A stretch of 64,000 nt of DNA from an uncultured Gammaproteobacteria bacterium (lineage in GTDB: Bacteria > Pseudomonadota > Gammaproteobacteria > Arenicellales > Poriferihabitantaceae): positions 62,001 through 126,000 of the forward strand of contig CAMYNW010000004.1 in NCBI GenBank assembly GCA_947259885.1, in the 5' to 3' direction. Below, in pieces: positions 8,780 to 17,963 of the stretch. The translations under genes were made by a program, and so were the position numbers. Each line of letters starts with the position of its first letter. The stretch's first letter is position 1. The notes beneath the pieces are model-generated. The model was not told where the DNA came from, searched no databases, and worked only from the letters and a program-made list of their open reading frames with translations.

Positions 8780-9889
8780 ATGAAAATTACCCAGCTAACC
8801 GTTTACGGATACGATCTAAGTTATCGATATGGTGACTATGTCATGTCTGGCAATCAGGTGATCACCCATTTGCCGAGCACCGTAGTTAGAATTTCAACCG
8901 ATCAGGGACTGGAAGGATGGGGAGAGGTTTGTCCTTTGGGCCCTTTGTATTTAGCATCGCATGGACAAGGTGCCAGAGCAGCTCTGCAGGAAATGGCGCC
9001 CGGACTGATTGGAGTGGATCCGACAAACCTGAGTGCGGTGCATATCGCCCTGGACGGTTCGCTTAGAGGCCATAGTTACGCCAAGAGCGCAGTCGATGTA
9101 GCCTGTTGGGATCTGCTCGGTAAGGCGACAGGACGGGATGTCGCGACATTGCTTGGCGGTCGATTACAGCAAAACTTTCCGTTGTACAAGGCGGTGCCGC
9201 TAGGGTCACCTGAGGAAATGAAAGAATATGTACTGGAAAGGAGAGCCGAGGGGATTCATCGCTTTCAGCTGAAGATAGGCGCCAACCCCTATGACGACGC
9301 TGAACGAGTTCGCCATGTGCTGGAGGTCACTGGCGATGAGGACTATATCGTCGCCGATGCCAATGGTGGCTGGCGATTGCAAGATGCGATGATTGCGGCA
9401 CGATTACTGGAACCGTTACAACGTGTCTTTTTCGAGGAACCGTGCAAGACTTTGGAGGAGTGTCTATACGTGCGACGCCATACCAGCCTGCCCATGGTGT
9501 TGGATGAAGTCATCACCGACGTTAATACCATGCTACGTGCTTTTCATACCGGCGGCATGGAGGCGGTAAATTTAAAAATCTCCAAGTTTGCGGGCCTCAC
9601 TGGATCGAAACTGGTTCGAGATATCGCTGACAAACTTGGACTGCGAGTGACCATTGAAGATTCATGGGGCGGTGACCTGGTTACGGCCGCAGTCAGTCAT
9701 CTCGCGGCCAGCACCCGGGCAGATCAGGTTTTGACGGTATCGTTTATGAACGACTGGACCAACGAACATATTGCGGGTTACATGCCACGGTCAGATCATG
9801 GTGTTGGTGCAGCACCCACAGGACCCGGACTAGGTGTAGAAGTAGATGTGGATCGACTTGGTGCGCCGCTGTTTACCTGTAAAATTTGA
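8780..9889 (+). CDS. enolase-superfamily dehydratase (cis-3-hydroxy-L-proline dehydratase-like)
   Basis: A 369-residue mandelate racemase/muconate lactonising-type enzyme. The capping domain comes first, then the barrel with the catalytic and metal set: K165 in FQLKIG, metal ligands D193 (VADANGGW), E219/E220 (FFEEPC) and D242 (VLDEV), and K266/K269 in VNLKISKFAG opposite. The overall pattern, including WGEVCPLGPLYL, GHSYAKSAVDVACWDLLGKATG and TIEDSWGGDLVTAA, matches the cis-3-hydroxy-L-proline dehydratase branch, which makes delta-1-pyrroline-2-carboxylate. Hydroxyproline 2-betaine epimerase is a related alternative. The cyclodeaminase-family gene at 22.3 kb could reduce its product. Superfamily certain, substrate inferred. 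Confidence 0.8.
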   Translation: MKITQLTVYGYDLSYRYGDYVMSGNQVITHLPSTVVRISTDQGLEGWGEVCPLGPLYLASHGQGARAALQEMAPGLIGVDPTNLSAVHIALDGSLRGHSYAKSAVDVACWDLLGKATGRDVATLLGGRLQQNFPLYKAVPLGSPEEMKEYVLERRAEGIHRFQLKIGANPYDDAERVRHVLEVTGDEDYIVADANGGWRLQDAMIAARLLEPLQRVFFEEPCKTLEECLYVRRHTSLPMVLDEVITDVNTMLRAFHTGGMEAVNLKISKFAGLTGSKLVRDIADKLGLRVTIEDSWGGDLVTAAVSHLAASTRADQVLTVSFMNDWTNEHIAGYMPRSDHGVGAAPTGPGLGVEVDVDRLGAPLFTCKI

Positions 9890-9897
9890 AATGTGCT

Positions 9898-12801
9898 TTA
9901 GCTGTGATCGTGCCGATCAGGGCTAACCGAAAACACCACCTCTGTTTCCAGCGTATCTGGTTCGCCACAAGAGGATAGGATATCTTCTCTGACTTTGTCT
10001 CGAAGTTTAATGGTGGCAGTAAAGTCCTTTCCTGCGGGTGCCACCGGCTTTAGTACATCAACTTTTACCGACCCGTGACGAGGGAACCATTGCTCGCCGC
10101 GTAGAATCGATCGGGTGCCGCTGATGGCTATAGGTAATACTTGGGTATTGGTGCTGCAGGCAATCGTGAACACACCGAGTCGGAATTGAAGAAGCCCCGG
10201 CATTCTGAAAAAAGTCGATTCAGGAAAAACCACCAACTGTTGCCCTGAATTAACCATGTCTTTGAAAGCCTCTACTTCATCGAGTCCAGCTCGTGCTATT
10301 GCTCTGTCAACGAATTGTGCCCCGAGCCTGCGCAAGAACGTGCCGGCAACAAGCTGCGTCGATAGTTCTTTCTTAGCTACAAAAACCGGCTCTCCGTGCA
10401 AAATTGAGGTGAGTACCAGAACGTCGAAGTAGCTTGAATGATTGGCGGCAAGGACGGCAGTATCAATTTCCAATCGAACTTTGCCGGATACTGTCACGGG
10501 AATTCGCATCAACCACAAGGCAACACGAGCCGCATTTCGGCAAAATCCCCATCGATGGCGCCGCCTTGGCAGAAACAGAACCGCGATCCAGGTCACTGCG
10601 CCCAAGATTATAAGCACTGTCCACCACCAGCCCGCGTAGGCCAGATCAAATATAGTTTTAGTCAGTCGTCTTAACCGCGGCCAAGCTGATATCAGGCCAA
10701 GGCGCAGAACCTGCAGCCATAGTGCTCGCACCGGCTGTCCCAGCTTGTTGGCTTCGTAGAGATCGCGTGTGGTTGAACGCCGAATTTTTCCGCTTGATGT
10801 TTTCGGCACTGTATGAGGCGGCGAGATGATGACTCGGTCGGCGGGGGCCCCTAGTATATCTGTCACGGTTTGTGCAACAGTTTGTTCCAGCTGTTCGCGT
10901 GATGCGGTATCGGTGCTGCGTGTTTCCGCAACGATAATCAAACGCTCTGAACCGGTGTCGCTATCAGAACTGGCAAAAGCCACAACGCAGCCTTTACGGA
11001 TACCTTCGAGATTACCAACAACCTCTTCTAGTTCCTGCGGGTATATATTGTGACCGCCTTTTATAATGATGTCCTTTATTCGACCTGTGAGGAAGACATT
11101 CCCTTGGGCAATGTACGCGAGGTCGCCGCTGTCTATCCAGCCGTCGTGAAGAATGGCGTTTGTCTTTTGCGGATCTCGGTAGTAGCCCTGGGTCGCTGAT
11201 GGTCCCTTGAATTCAAGTCGTCCCTGATGACGTTCTGGAAGCTCGCGTCCGAGTGCATCGACAATCCGGATCTGATGGCCGCGCAAAGGCATTCCAGATG
11301 ACACGAAAGACAACGGATTAGTTTCAGCAGCGTCTGCTGGAGAGGCAATTTCGTTTTGTTGGAGCTTGTCGCGACTGACCAAATCGACAATGGGTTCGTC
11401 ATTTACAGATGAGAAAGCAAGCCCGACCGAATTCTCTGCTAAGCCGTATACCGGGGTCATTGCTTTTGTGCTCAATCCATATGGCGCAAAGCGTTCGATG
11501 AATCTGCGAATAGTTTCAGCACTGACGGGCTCAGCGCCGTTCGCAAGCATCCGTAGAGAACTTAGATCAAGTCCTTCAATGGAGCTATCTTCAATTTTGT
11601 TGGCACAAAGTTCGAAAGCAAAGTTAGGGGCGGCCGAGAGCGTGGCCGAATTTCGATGAATCGCCCATAGCCAGCTTTCCGGTCTTACAATGAAACGCAG
11701 GGGTGACATGATGATGACCGGTATCGCGTGATAAAGGCTGCCAAACCAGGCGCCTATGAGCCCAAGATCATGATAGAGCGGCAGCCAACTGACAAAAACA
11801 TCACTGGGTTTGGCTTGAATAGCGTCGCCCATTGCTCTTATGTTGGCGAGCAAGTTGGCATGGGTCAGCATGACGCCTTTTGGATCGCCTGTACTGCCTG
11901 ATGTGTATTGCAGCATAGCGAGATCCTCGGCCCTGCGTAAAACTGGAGGTAACGACTTCGATTCTCCGCGCATGTCCTCGACGGTTGAAACCGCGCGCAG
12001 GGACTGTATTTGCCCGCCCAGTAAAGCGGTCAGCGCTTTACCTTGATTAGGCACTAACAACAAAGCAGCTTCAGAGTTGCGCAGAATACCAGCCTGTCTG
12101 CGCAGGTGTTCCTCGAGCTGAGACAAACGTACCGGAGGATACATCGGTACAGGCACACCACCGGCAAGCAGCGTTCCAAAGAACGCTTCGAAGAACTCGC
12201 GACCGGTCGGCAGCATGATACCGACGAACTCTCCTGGTTCCAGTCCCCATGAACGCATGCCATTAGCCTGAATGCTTGCAGCTTCCGCGAGTTTGCGAAA
12301 TGTAATACTTTCGCTTTCGTGGTATCCGTCTGACAATAGAATATGCGGCCTTTCTGGATTGCGGAGAGTGTGCCACTGCAATACTTCGATGAGTGTTGTT
12401 GCTGTATCCGGCAGGGTTTCGATTGTGGATCTGGGTAGATGCTTTGCTTGCTGGGAGTACGAAGCGCCAGTGGATCGACGTGCGCATTCGATTTCCTCTG
12501 CCAGATCAGCGGGTGTTTCTAAACGACTTAGGAGATCATCCGGCAATCTCAGCTTAAATTGCTTTTCGGCCCGCAGCACCAGTTCCGAGAAGCCCAGGCT
12601 GTCGAAACCAAGATCGCGCTGCAGTGACGATTGCATTGTGGCTCGGACCCGCCGACGCGGATTGATTTCATGAGCCAGATCCTCAATAAGAGAGAGCAAG
12701 CTTTGTTCCAGCTCTGGTTTGATATCTTGCCCAGAAATATCAGACTTCGTGGTATTTGAACGTGAGGTCAAGAAAGCATTAAGTGTGATTGGAAAGTTCA
12801 A
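9898..12801 (-). CDS. ACP / AMP-dependent acyl synthetase / PlsC acyltransferase fusion
   Basis: A 967-residue multidomain lipid protein. Residues 30-108 are an acyl carrier domain with phosphopantetheine Ser68 in DLGFDSLGFSEL. Residues about 135-700 are an adenylating enzyme: P-loop-like MLQYTSGSTGDPKGVMLTH at 297-314, LPLYHDLGLIGAWFGSL as in fatty acyl-AMP ligases, the A8-type GRIKDIIIKGGHNIYPQ, and the lysine-containing KTSSGKIRRS. Two hydrophobic helices follow near 730-760. The C-terminal 200 residues are a 1-acylglycerol-3-phosphate acyltransferase with the HX4D motif NHSSYFD and VVFPESTFFR. The likely job is to activate a free fatty acid, hold it on the fused carrier and transfer it to a glycerolipid. 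It is the last gene of a minus-strand pair. Confidence 0.88.
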   Translation of the reverse strand: MNFPITLNAFLTSRSNTTKSDISGQDIKPELEQSLLSLIEDLAHEINPRRRVRATMQSSLQRDLGFDSLGFSELVLRAEKQFKLRLPDDLLSRLETPADLAEEIECARRSTGASYSQQAKHLPRSTIETLPDTATTLIEVLQWHTLRNPERPHILLSDGYHESESITFRKLAEAASIQANGMRSWGLEPGEFVGIMLPTGREFFEAFFGTLLAGGVPVPMYPPVRLSQLEEHLRRQAGILRNSEAALLLVPNQGKALTALLGGQIQSLRAVSTVEDMRGESKSLPPVLRRAEDLAMLQYTSGSTGDPKGVMLTHANLLANIRAMGDAIQAKPSDVFVSWLPLYHDLGLIGAWFGSLYHAIPVIIMSPLRFIVRPESWLWAIHRNSATLSAAPNFAFELCANKIEDSSIEGLDLSSLRMLANGAEPVSAETIRRFIERFAPYGLSTKAMTPVYGLAENSVGLAFSSVNDEPIVDLVSRDKLQQNEIASPADAAETNPLSFVSSGMPLRGHQIRIVDALGRELPERHQGRLEFKGPSATQGYYRDPQKTNAILHDGWIDSGDLAYIAQGNVFLTGRIKDIIIKGGHNIYPQELEEVVGNLEGIRKGCVVAFASSDSDTGSERLIIVAETRSTDTASREQLEQTVAQTVTDILGAPADRVIISPPHTVPKTSSGKIRRSTTRDLYEANKLGQPVRALWLQVLRLGLISAWPRLRRLTKTIFDLAYAGWWWTVLIILGAVTWIAVLFLPRRRHRWGFCRNAARVALWLMRIPVTVSGKVRLEIDTAVLAANHSSYFDVLVLTSILHGEPVFVAKKELSTQLVAGTFLRRLGAQFVDRAIARAGLDEVEAFKDMVNSGQQLVVFPESTFFRMPGLLQFRLGVFTIACSTNTQVLPIAISGTRSILRGEQWFPRHGSVKVDVLKPVAPAGKDFTATIKLRDKVREDILSSCGEPDTLETEVVFSVSPDRHDHS

Positions 12802-12844
12802 TCCTTTATCAATCCATCTCTAGTTTCCTTGATGTGAGTTAAAT

Positions 12845-13052
12845 TTATACCAACACTTGGTAAAATAAACCGATGACAATGGCACCGAAGATGCCAAATC
12901 CGATATAAGCAAGAAACACAGATAGCCTCACCAACGACCATACCACGGCCATCGCAAGAATTGAGCTGACCGCGCCTGCAACCATAAATGCCATCGCCGC
13001 ACCTGCCATCATCCCCTGCTGCATCAGTCCGGCTACCAGTGGCGGCTCAGTG
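12845..13052 (-). pseudogene. C-terminal remnant of a YraQ/DUF318-type permease
   Basis: Between the two minus-strand genes an open frame without its own proper start encodes about 68 residues with two hydrophobic helices: TEPPLVAGLMQQGMMAGAAM, then VAGAVSSILAMAVVWSLV and VFLAYIGFGIFGAIVIGLF. This pattern is what I know as the end of YraQ/DUF318 (ArsP-like) permeases. The upstream two-thirds are missing; the remnant abuts the stop of the flavin oxidase at 13047. I read it as a truncated gene left by a rearrangement. A 55-residue translation from an internal ATG is possible but unlikely to work. Confidence 0.55.
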
Positions 13053-14660
13053 CGATTGATAAGGAGCCAATGCTCTCCAGTTAAACATTGGTGAGGCGGT
13101 ACGAATCACTGCAGACTGTCGATTGAATTTATCTGCAAACGCAGCGGGCGCATTTTCAGGGCCACCGAGTGCAAGCAGAATTTCATGTTCCGAGCCGGCA
13201 CCTTTTTCGCCGCCGATAAATAGCGATCCTGTGTCAACACATAAGGCGCGCAGCGCCTGGTAAAAATGCGTGCGCTTTTTGTGCAGATAAGACACTGCGT
13301 TTTTAAATACTGTTTCATCATTACACGCCATGGTGAGCCTATTGTGTGGATCAACACCGTAAGGATTCAGGTGGCCGTAAATCAGAATCTGTCCTTCTAC
13401 TTCGCTATTGTCATTGAAAAATCCTTCAACACTATTAACGTAATCTTGATTCGCCTGCCATAGTGAAGACATCGCCGAAGCAACCCAATCCGGGTGCAGG
13501 CGAATTGTGGCGTCAGTGTGACCTTTGTATACGAATCGCCCTTCGGGCTCCTGGGTACGGGCGGCGAACGGAATTGCTTCTCTGAGTGCGCGCATTTGAT
13601 CTGGATCGTTGAACACTTCAGTGTGTTCCAGACTGTTACCAGCAATAGTGAGTTCTTTCGAATCTGGGTCGTCGATAAGCCGCAAAAGGAATTCATCTGT
13701 GGAACGGTCGCTGTATCCGCTTACGAAAAGCAGTCCGTCTGCACCTGCGTCAAGACATTTCTGTTTGAGCCCCTCAGCACGGCGGGTGACGGGATTATCG
13801 CCATCTCTTTGAAGCATCGGCTCCATGGATAGAGCGGTAACATGTTCAAGACCGGTAATCAGATCTGTTTCATTGTCGACTGTGACCACTTGGTTGTTGT
13901 CGAATTTAAGGTATACATTCGCGGAAAAGGAAGCAAGCAGACGGGCCAGGTGATCGGGGGTATTGCTGACCGGAATAGCGAAAGCTATCTCGTGCATTGG
14001 CAAGGTATAGTAGCGACAGCACACCGCGGTCACCAGACCTGTCCAGCCATATGTGCCCGCATAATCGTAAAGCCTGTCGCCAGATATCATCTCAATTTGA
14101 TCGCCGTTGTGTAGCGACATGCTGGTGACGCTGTCACTGAAATAGCGTCGTTGCGGGCCCATACCGCCAGTCATAAATGTGGCCCCGACCTGGGCGTAGG
14201 TATAGCTGGTCAGGTCTGCTCCCAATACTTTATATTGTTGCCCAAGTCGGTCAGTCAGTGCCTGGCTCAGTTGATCCAAGGTGATCGCAGCCCCGGCATA
14301 GATTCGTTCACGCTCTTGGTCAATGATGATCTGATCCAGTGCCAGGGTGGTGAGATCGGAAACTGCTCCAAGCTCAATACGCGGCTGACTGGTAGGGGTT
14401 ATTTGAAGACCCACAATAGGTCCGTTTGTAGGACTTGAAATCTGGAATATTCCACCACCACCTGATGCGCCTGAAAGTGGCAGCAGGCAGACGTTCGCTC
14501 CGTGCAACTTTTTAATCTGATCAATACAGTCTGGCAGGGCATCCCCTTTAACCGAGTAGGCAAAATCATAAAACACGGGGTTGTTCTCTCCGTCCACAAT
14601 TTCGGCATTGAGAGGCCGTAGCGCGTTAGATCGTTTTTTGTCTTGTTGCTCGTCTTGCAC
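13047..14660 (-). CDS. FAD-binding oxidoreductase (PCMH/VAO type)
   Basis: A 537-residue flavin oxidoreductase of the vanillyl-alcohol oxidase superfamily. The FAD-binding PCMH domain lies in the first 230 residues: NVCLLPLSGASGGGGIFQ near 56-73, the strand ERIYAGAAITLDQLSQALTDR near 117-137, LGADLTSYTYAQVGATFMTGGMG near 145-167, and YGWTGLVTAV. The rest is the substrate cap and C-terminal domain ending in GSEHEILLALG, similar to GlcD/lactate-dehydrogenase-like proteins. No membrane segment or covalent-flavin His is obvious. It is divergently arranged from the 2OG-Fe(II) oxygenase at 14752, suggesting a shared regulatory region of about 90 bases. Substrate unknown. Confidence 0.75.
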   Translation of the reverse strand: MQDEQQDKKRSNALRPLNAEIVDGENNPVFYDFAYSVKGDALPDCIDQIKKLHGANVCLLPLSGASGGGGIFQISSPTNGPIVGLQITPTSQPRIELGAVSDLTTLALDQIIIDQERERIYAGAAITLDQLSQALTDRLGQQYKVLGADLTSYTYAQVGATFMTGGMGPQRRYFSDSVTSMSLHNGDQIEMISGDRLYDYAGTYGWTGLVTAVCCRYYTLPMHEIAFAIPVSNTPDHLARLLASFSANVYLKFDNNQVVTVDNETDLITGLEHVTALSMEPMLQRDGDNPVTRRAEGLKQKCLDAGADGLLFVSGYSDRSTDEFLLRLIDDPDSKELTIAGNSLEHTEVFNDPDQMRALREAIPFAARTQEPEGRFVYKGHTDATIRLHPDWVASAMSSLWQANQDYVNSVEGFFNDNSEVEGQILIYGHLNPYGVDPHNRLTMACNDETVFKNAVSYLHKKRTHFYQALRALCVDTGSLFIGGEKGAGSEHEILLALGGPENAPAAFADKFNRQSAVIRTASPMFNWRALAPYQSH

Positions 14661-14751
14661 GGGGAGAATCGACTCAGTATCTACAAACCTCGAGTTTCCT
14701 GTATCGCTGCAGACGATTCAACCGGCCTGGTGCCCCATTGACAAAGAATCC

Positions 14752-15582
14752 ATGCTGATTGACCATCTCTTCGATTTTGAACTTAACGTTACTATGCTAA
14801 CCCTGATCGACCTTGAGAACTATCCAATAGGGCAACCCTACAGTGATGCTTATCGCTCGTTAGTTGATCGCTGTCAAAAAGATCTCGAACGAGCCGGCAT
14901 GTTCAATCTGGAAGGCTTTCCTCGCCCCCACGCCTGCCGCGCAGCGGTCGATAAAATTCAGCCGGTGATGGCCATTGATTCATATACTCACCGGCGGCGG
15001 CATAACGTTTATTTTCTCGATGCCGTTCCAGGCCTTGAACCCAACCACTCAGCTCTTGTACAGGTAGAGACCGTCAATCATACTGTGTGCGCGGATCAAA
15101 TCGAAAACAGTGCCGTGATCAAGGTGTATGAATATCCGCCGTTGATACAGTTTCTAGCGAACACAATGAATAAAACCATGCTGTATTTGATGGATGATCC
15201 GCTGGCGCGCATTAACGTGATGTCTTACCGTGAGAACGAAGCGTTAAATTGGCATTTTGATCGCTCGGAGTTCACTACTACCTTACTTCTGCAGGCCCCA
15301 AAAGGCGCAGGCGAGTTTCAGTATCGTACCGGTTTGCGCACCGACCACGATCCAAATTACGATGGTGTTGCACGCCTGCTCGATGGCGACGACCCAAAAA
15401 TGAAAACTCTGCGTCTAAAAGCCGGCACACTAAGTGTATTTCGTGGTAAGAATACCGCACACAGGATAACCCCGGTGGTTGGGTCAAGAGAAAGAATGAT
15501 TGCCGTGTTTTCTTACTATGAACACCCTGGGAAATTTTTTTCAGAGGAAGAGCAACTCGGATTTTATGGGAGAACAATGTGA
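14752..15582 (+). CDS. 2OG-Fe(II) oxygenase, HalD/BesD-like hydroxylase
   Basis: A 276-residue non-haem iron enzyme in the family of ArpA-like proteins and the BesD/HalD amino-acid halogenases. The iron site is in ALNWHFDRSEFTTTLLLQAP, an H-x-D motif, with the distal His in GKNTAHRITPV and the 2-oxoglutarate Arg in RERMIAVFSYYEHPG. Halogenases of this family have Gly in place of the Asp, so the intact Asp predicts hydroxylation of a free amino acid or amine, not chlorination. The open frame extends upstream to 14581 over the divergent gene; I chose ATG 14752, with ATG 14794 as an alternative. The stop overlaps the start of the DddP-like gene, implying one operon with it and the Rieske gene. 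Confidence 0.78.
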   Translation: MLIDHLFDFELNVTMLTLIDLENYPIGQPYSDAYRSLVDRCQKDLERAGMFNLEGFPRPHACRAAVDKIQPVMAIDSYTHRRRHNVYFLDAVPGLEPNHSALVQVETVNHTVCADQIENSAVIKVYEYPPLIQFLANTMNKTMLYLMDDPLARINVMSYRENEALNWHFDRSEFTTTLLLQAPKGAGEFQYRTGLRTDHDPNYDGVARLLDGDDPKMKTLRLKAGTLSVFRGKNTAHRITPVVGSRERMIAVFSYYEHPGKFFSEEEQLGFYGRTM

Positions 15583-16841
15583 GTACAGTACCCCTGCGAC
15601 AATCTCCGCTTGACGAGCGCAAACGTGCATATCTCAACTCTGAAGGAGCGGACAAACCTTTACGCAGTCCGTTGCCAGACGAAATCCTGAATGCGGCGCG
15701 ACATTATCGACTATCTCGTGTCCGACAGCTGCTGCAGCAGAGTGACTTTTCCGCCATTCTTCTTTATGACCCGGTCAACATCCGCTATGCATTTGATTGC
15801 TCAAACATGCAGGTTTGGACTGCCCACAATCCGCTTCGTTATGCGCTTATTTTTGCTGACGGACCCGGCATAATGTTTGAATTCAAAGCTTGCGAACATC
15901 TCTCTGAAGGATTGCCTGGGGTTGATGAAGTTCGCGTTGCAAAAGGATGGATGTATTTAACCGCGGGGGACCGCGTGCAGGAGATGGTAACAGTCTGGGC
16001 CGATGAGATTGCTGAGCTTATAAGTATCTATGGCGCAGGCAACAAACGCCTTGCTATAGATAGAATTGAGCCGGAAGGACTGTTTTCACTTCAAACACAT
16101 GGTTTAGAAATCGTTGAGGGCGGACAGGTTAACGAACGCGCAAGAGCGATCAAATCACCTGAAGAGATTGAGCTGATGAAATGGACCATTCGAGTTTCGG
16201 AAGCAGCCATGGCAAGGGTATATGAGCACTCTATGCCCGGCGTGACTGAGCAGGAGCTTTGGGCACATCTGCATTTTGAAAATGCCCGTTCCGGAGGAGA
16301 CTGGCTGGAAACTAAGCTACTCACTTGTGGACCCAATACTAATCCTTGGTATCAGGAGTGTTCTGACCGGCCTTGTCAGGAAGGGGAGATGATTTCATTC
16401 GATACCGACATGGTTGGTCCCTATGGTTACTGCGCCGACCTGTCGCGTTCATGGACCTGTGGATATACGCCGATGAATCCAACTCAGCAAAGGTTGTATA
16501 ACATTGCACTTGATCAGGTTGAACACAACATGAATCTGATCGAGCCCGGACTCAGTTTCGCCGAGTTTAACCAGAAATCCTGGAGGATTCCGGACCAGCA
16601 TATCCCATTTCGTTATTCAGTCGCTTTACACGGGGTGGGGATGGCGGATGAATGGCCTATCGTTCTGCTGCACCCTGATTTTGCCAATAACCATGGTGGA
16701 ATGTTTGAACAAGGAATGGTGATCTGTGTTGAAAGTCTAATGGCAGAGGAGGGATCTGAAAGTATCAAACTGGAAACTCAGGTGCTTGTTACCGAGCATG
16801 GTGCAGAACGACTGGACTCGTTTCCCTGGGAGCACCCTTAG
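15579..16841 (+). CDS. M24-fold enzyme, DMSP lyase DddP-like
   Basis: A 420-residue two-domain creatinase/prolidase-fold protein. It aligns by eye with DddP, the M24-family lyase that cleaves dimethylsulfoniopropionate to DMS and acrylate: YDPVNIRYAFDCSNMQVWTA (63-82), LTCGPNTNPWYQEC (248-261), FDTDMVGPYGYCADLSRSW (274-292) and LHGVGMADEWP (350-360). Metal ligands are D275, D277, D287, H351, E385 and E399. Y346 and D357 sit exactly where DddP has its catalytic Tyr and Asp, five before and six after the metal His. True Xaa-Pro peptidases lack this pairing. It overlaps the previous gene by four bases and touches the Rieske gene. A different substrate for a DddP-like clade member remains possible. 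Confidence 0.72.
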   Translation: MSTVPLRQSPLDERKRAYLNSEGADKPLRSPLPDEILNAARHYRLSRVRQLLQQSDFSAILLYDPVNIRYAFDCSNMQVWTAHNPLRYALIFADGPGIMFEFKACEHLSEGLPGVDEVRVAKGWMYLTAGDRVQEMVTVWADEIAELISIYGAGNKRLAIDRIEPEGLFSLQTHGLEIVEGGQVNERARAIKSPEEIELMKWTIRVSEAAMARVYEHSMPGVTEQELWAHLHFENARSGGDWLETKLLTCGPNTNPWYQECSDRPCQEGEMISFDTDMVGPYGYCADLSRSWTCGYTPMNPTQQRLYNIALDQVEHNMNLIEPGLSFAEFNQKSWRIPDQHIPFRYSVALHGVGMADEWPIVLLHPDFANNHGGMFEQGMVICVESLMAEEGSESIKLETQVLVTEHGAERLDSFPWEHP

Positions 16842-17963
16842 ATGAAACTGGAATTTCTTGATGTTTTACGAGAGATGAAGGATAAACCTTATGCTGAGGC
16901 ATTGTCCCTGCCCGGTGCTTTTTACACCGATACCGATTGGCTAGATTTCGAACGAGAGAGACTGTTTGCGCGTCACTGGGTCTGTGTCGGACGAGAGGAA
17001 GAAGTTAATGAGAAAGGTGACTACATTACCTTTGATCTTGCTTCTGAGCCGATTTTGGTGATTCACAGCCACGATGGCGTGATTCGGGCGCTGTCCAACG
17101 TCTGCCGCCACCGCGGTACCGTCATCGCAAAAGATTCCGGCAATGTTAAAAGTTTGTTGTGTCCTTATCACCATTGGGCCTATGACACTACAGGCAAGTT
17201 GGTGAATGCGCCATTAATAGAACCTTCAAGCCACTACGACCTGGCAGACTGCCGCCTGCCAGAGCTGGCTTGTGAAACATGGCAGGGGTTCCTTTTTGTG
17301 TCTCTATCATCATCCCCGCCGGAGCTACGCACGTTGCTGGCCCCACTGGATTTGGAAATCGGCAACTATCATCTGGAGCAAATGCAGCTTCGCTATCTGG
17401 CCGATGAGACCTGGCCGGTAAACTGGAAGACACTGGTTGAGAATTTCATGGAGGGCTATCATCTCTCGCCACTGCACAGAAATACGCTTCATAAGGTAAA
17501 TCCCACCAGCCTGTGCCAACAATTAACACCCGGAAGCGCGTATTTTGGATACAAGGTTGGATTCAGCTCCAGACTCCCCGAGGATCGTATTGGCCATCCC
17601 GATTTATCTGAGACTGAAATGGATACCTGTGTAATGTTTGCGATACCACCCGGCCTTACGGTTGGAATCGGCAGTGACTACAGCTCGTTTCTATGCATCA
17701 GGCCTGAGGCAATTGACAAAGTACGGGTCAAGATAGGGTTAATTTTTTATGGTGATCAGTGGCACCAGAATCAGATAGACGACGCTATAAAATTGTTCCA
17801 GGATACGATGCAGGAAGATAAAGAAGTGCTTGAGCAGGTTCAGTATGGAATGGGCTCTCGATTTCATGCGCCTGGCCCGCTCGCGCCTCCGGATATGGAA
17901 GGAACAGTTTGGGACTTCCACCAATATTTAGCGCAAGCATTGGAGCGTGCCGGGGCTGAGTAA
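16842..17963 (+). CDS. Rieske non-haem iron oxygenase alpha subunit with bridging Glu
   Basis: A 373-residue oxygenase component. The Rieske [2Fe-2S] site is C88-R-H90 and C107-P-Y-H110 (CRHRG, CPYHHWAYD). The mononuclear iron site is NFMEGYHLSPLH with H207 and H212. The residue bridging the two centres is Glu204, not the usual Asp. Glu here is a mark of the carnitine/glycine-betaine/choline oxygenase group (CntA, GbcA), so I infer N-demethylation or hydroxylation of a quaternary ammonium compound. No reductase is adjacent; electrons must come from elsewhere. It begins immediately after the DddP-like stop, so both are in one operon, which links it to osmolyte breakdown. Confidence 0.82.
   Translation: MKLEFLDVLREMKDKPYAEALSLPGAFYTDTDWLDFERERLFARHWVCVGREEEVNEKGDYITFDLASEPILVIHSHDGVIRALSNVCRHRGTVIAKDSGNVKSLLCPYHHWAYDTTGKLVNAPLIEPSSHYDLADCRLPELACETWQGFLFVSLSSSPPELRTLLAPLDLEIGNYHLEQMQLRYLADETWPVNWKTLVENFMEGYHLSPLHRNTLHKVNPTSLCQQLTPGSAYFGYKVGFSSRLPEDRIGHPDLSETEMDTCVMFAIPPGLTVGIGSDYSSFLCIRPEAIDKVRVKIGLIFYGDQWHQNQIDDAIKLFQDTMQEDKEVLEQVQYGMGSRFHAPGPLAPPDMEGTVWDFHQYLAQALERAGAE

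Noticed and set aside
14581..14751. Extended N-terminus of the 2OG-Fe(II) oxygenase
   Set aside because: The extension lies across the divergent flavin oxidase gene and shows no family similarity.
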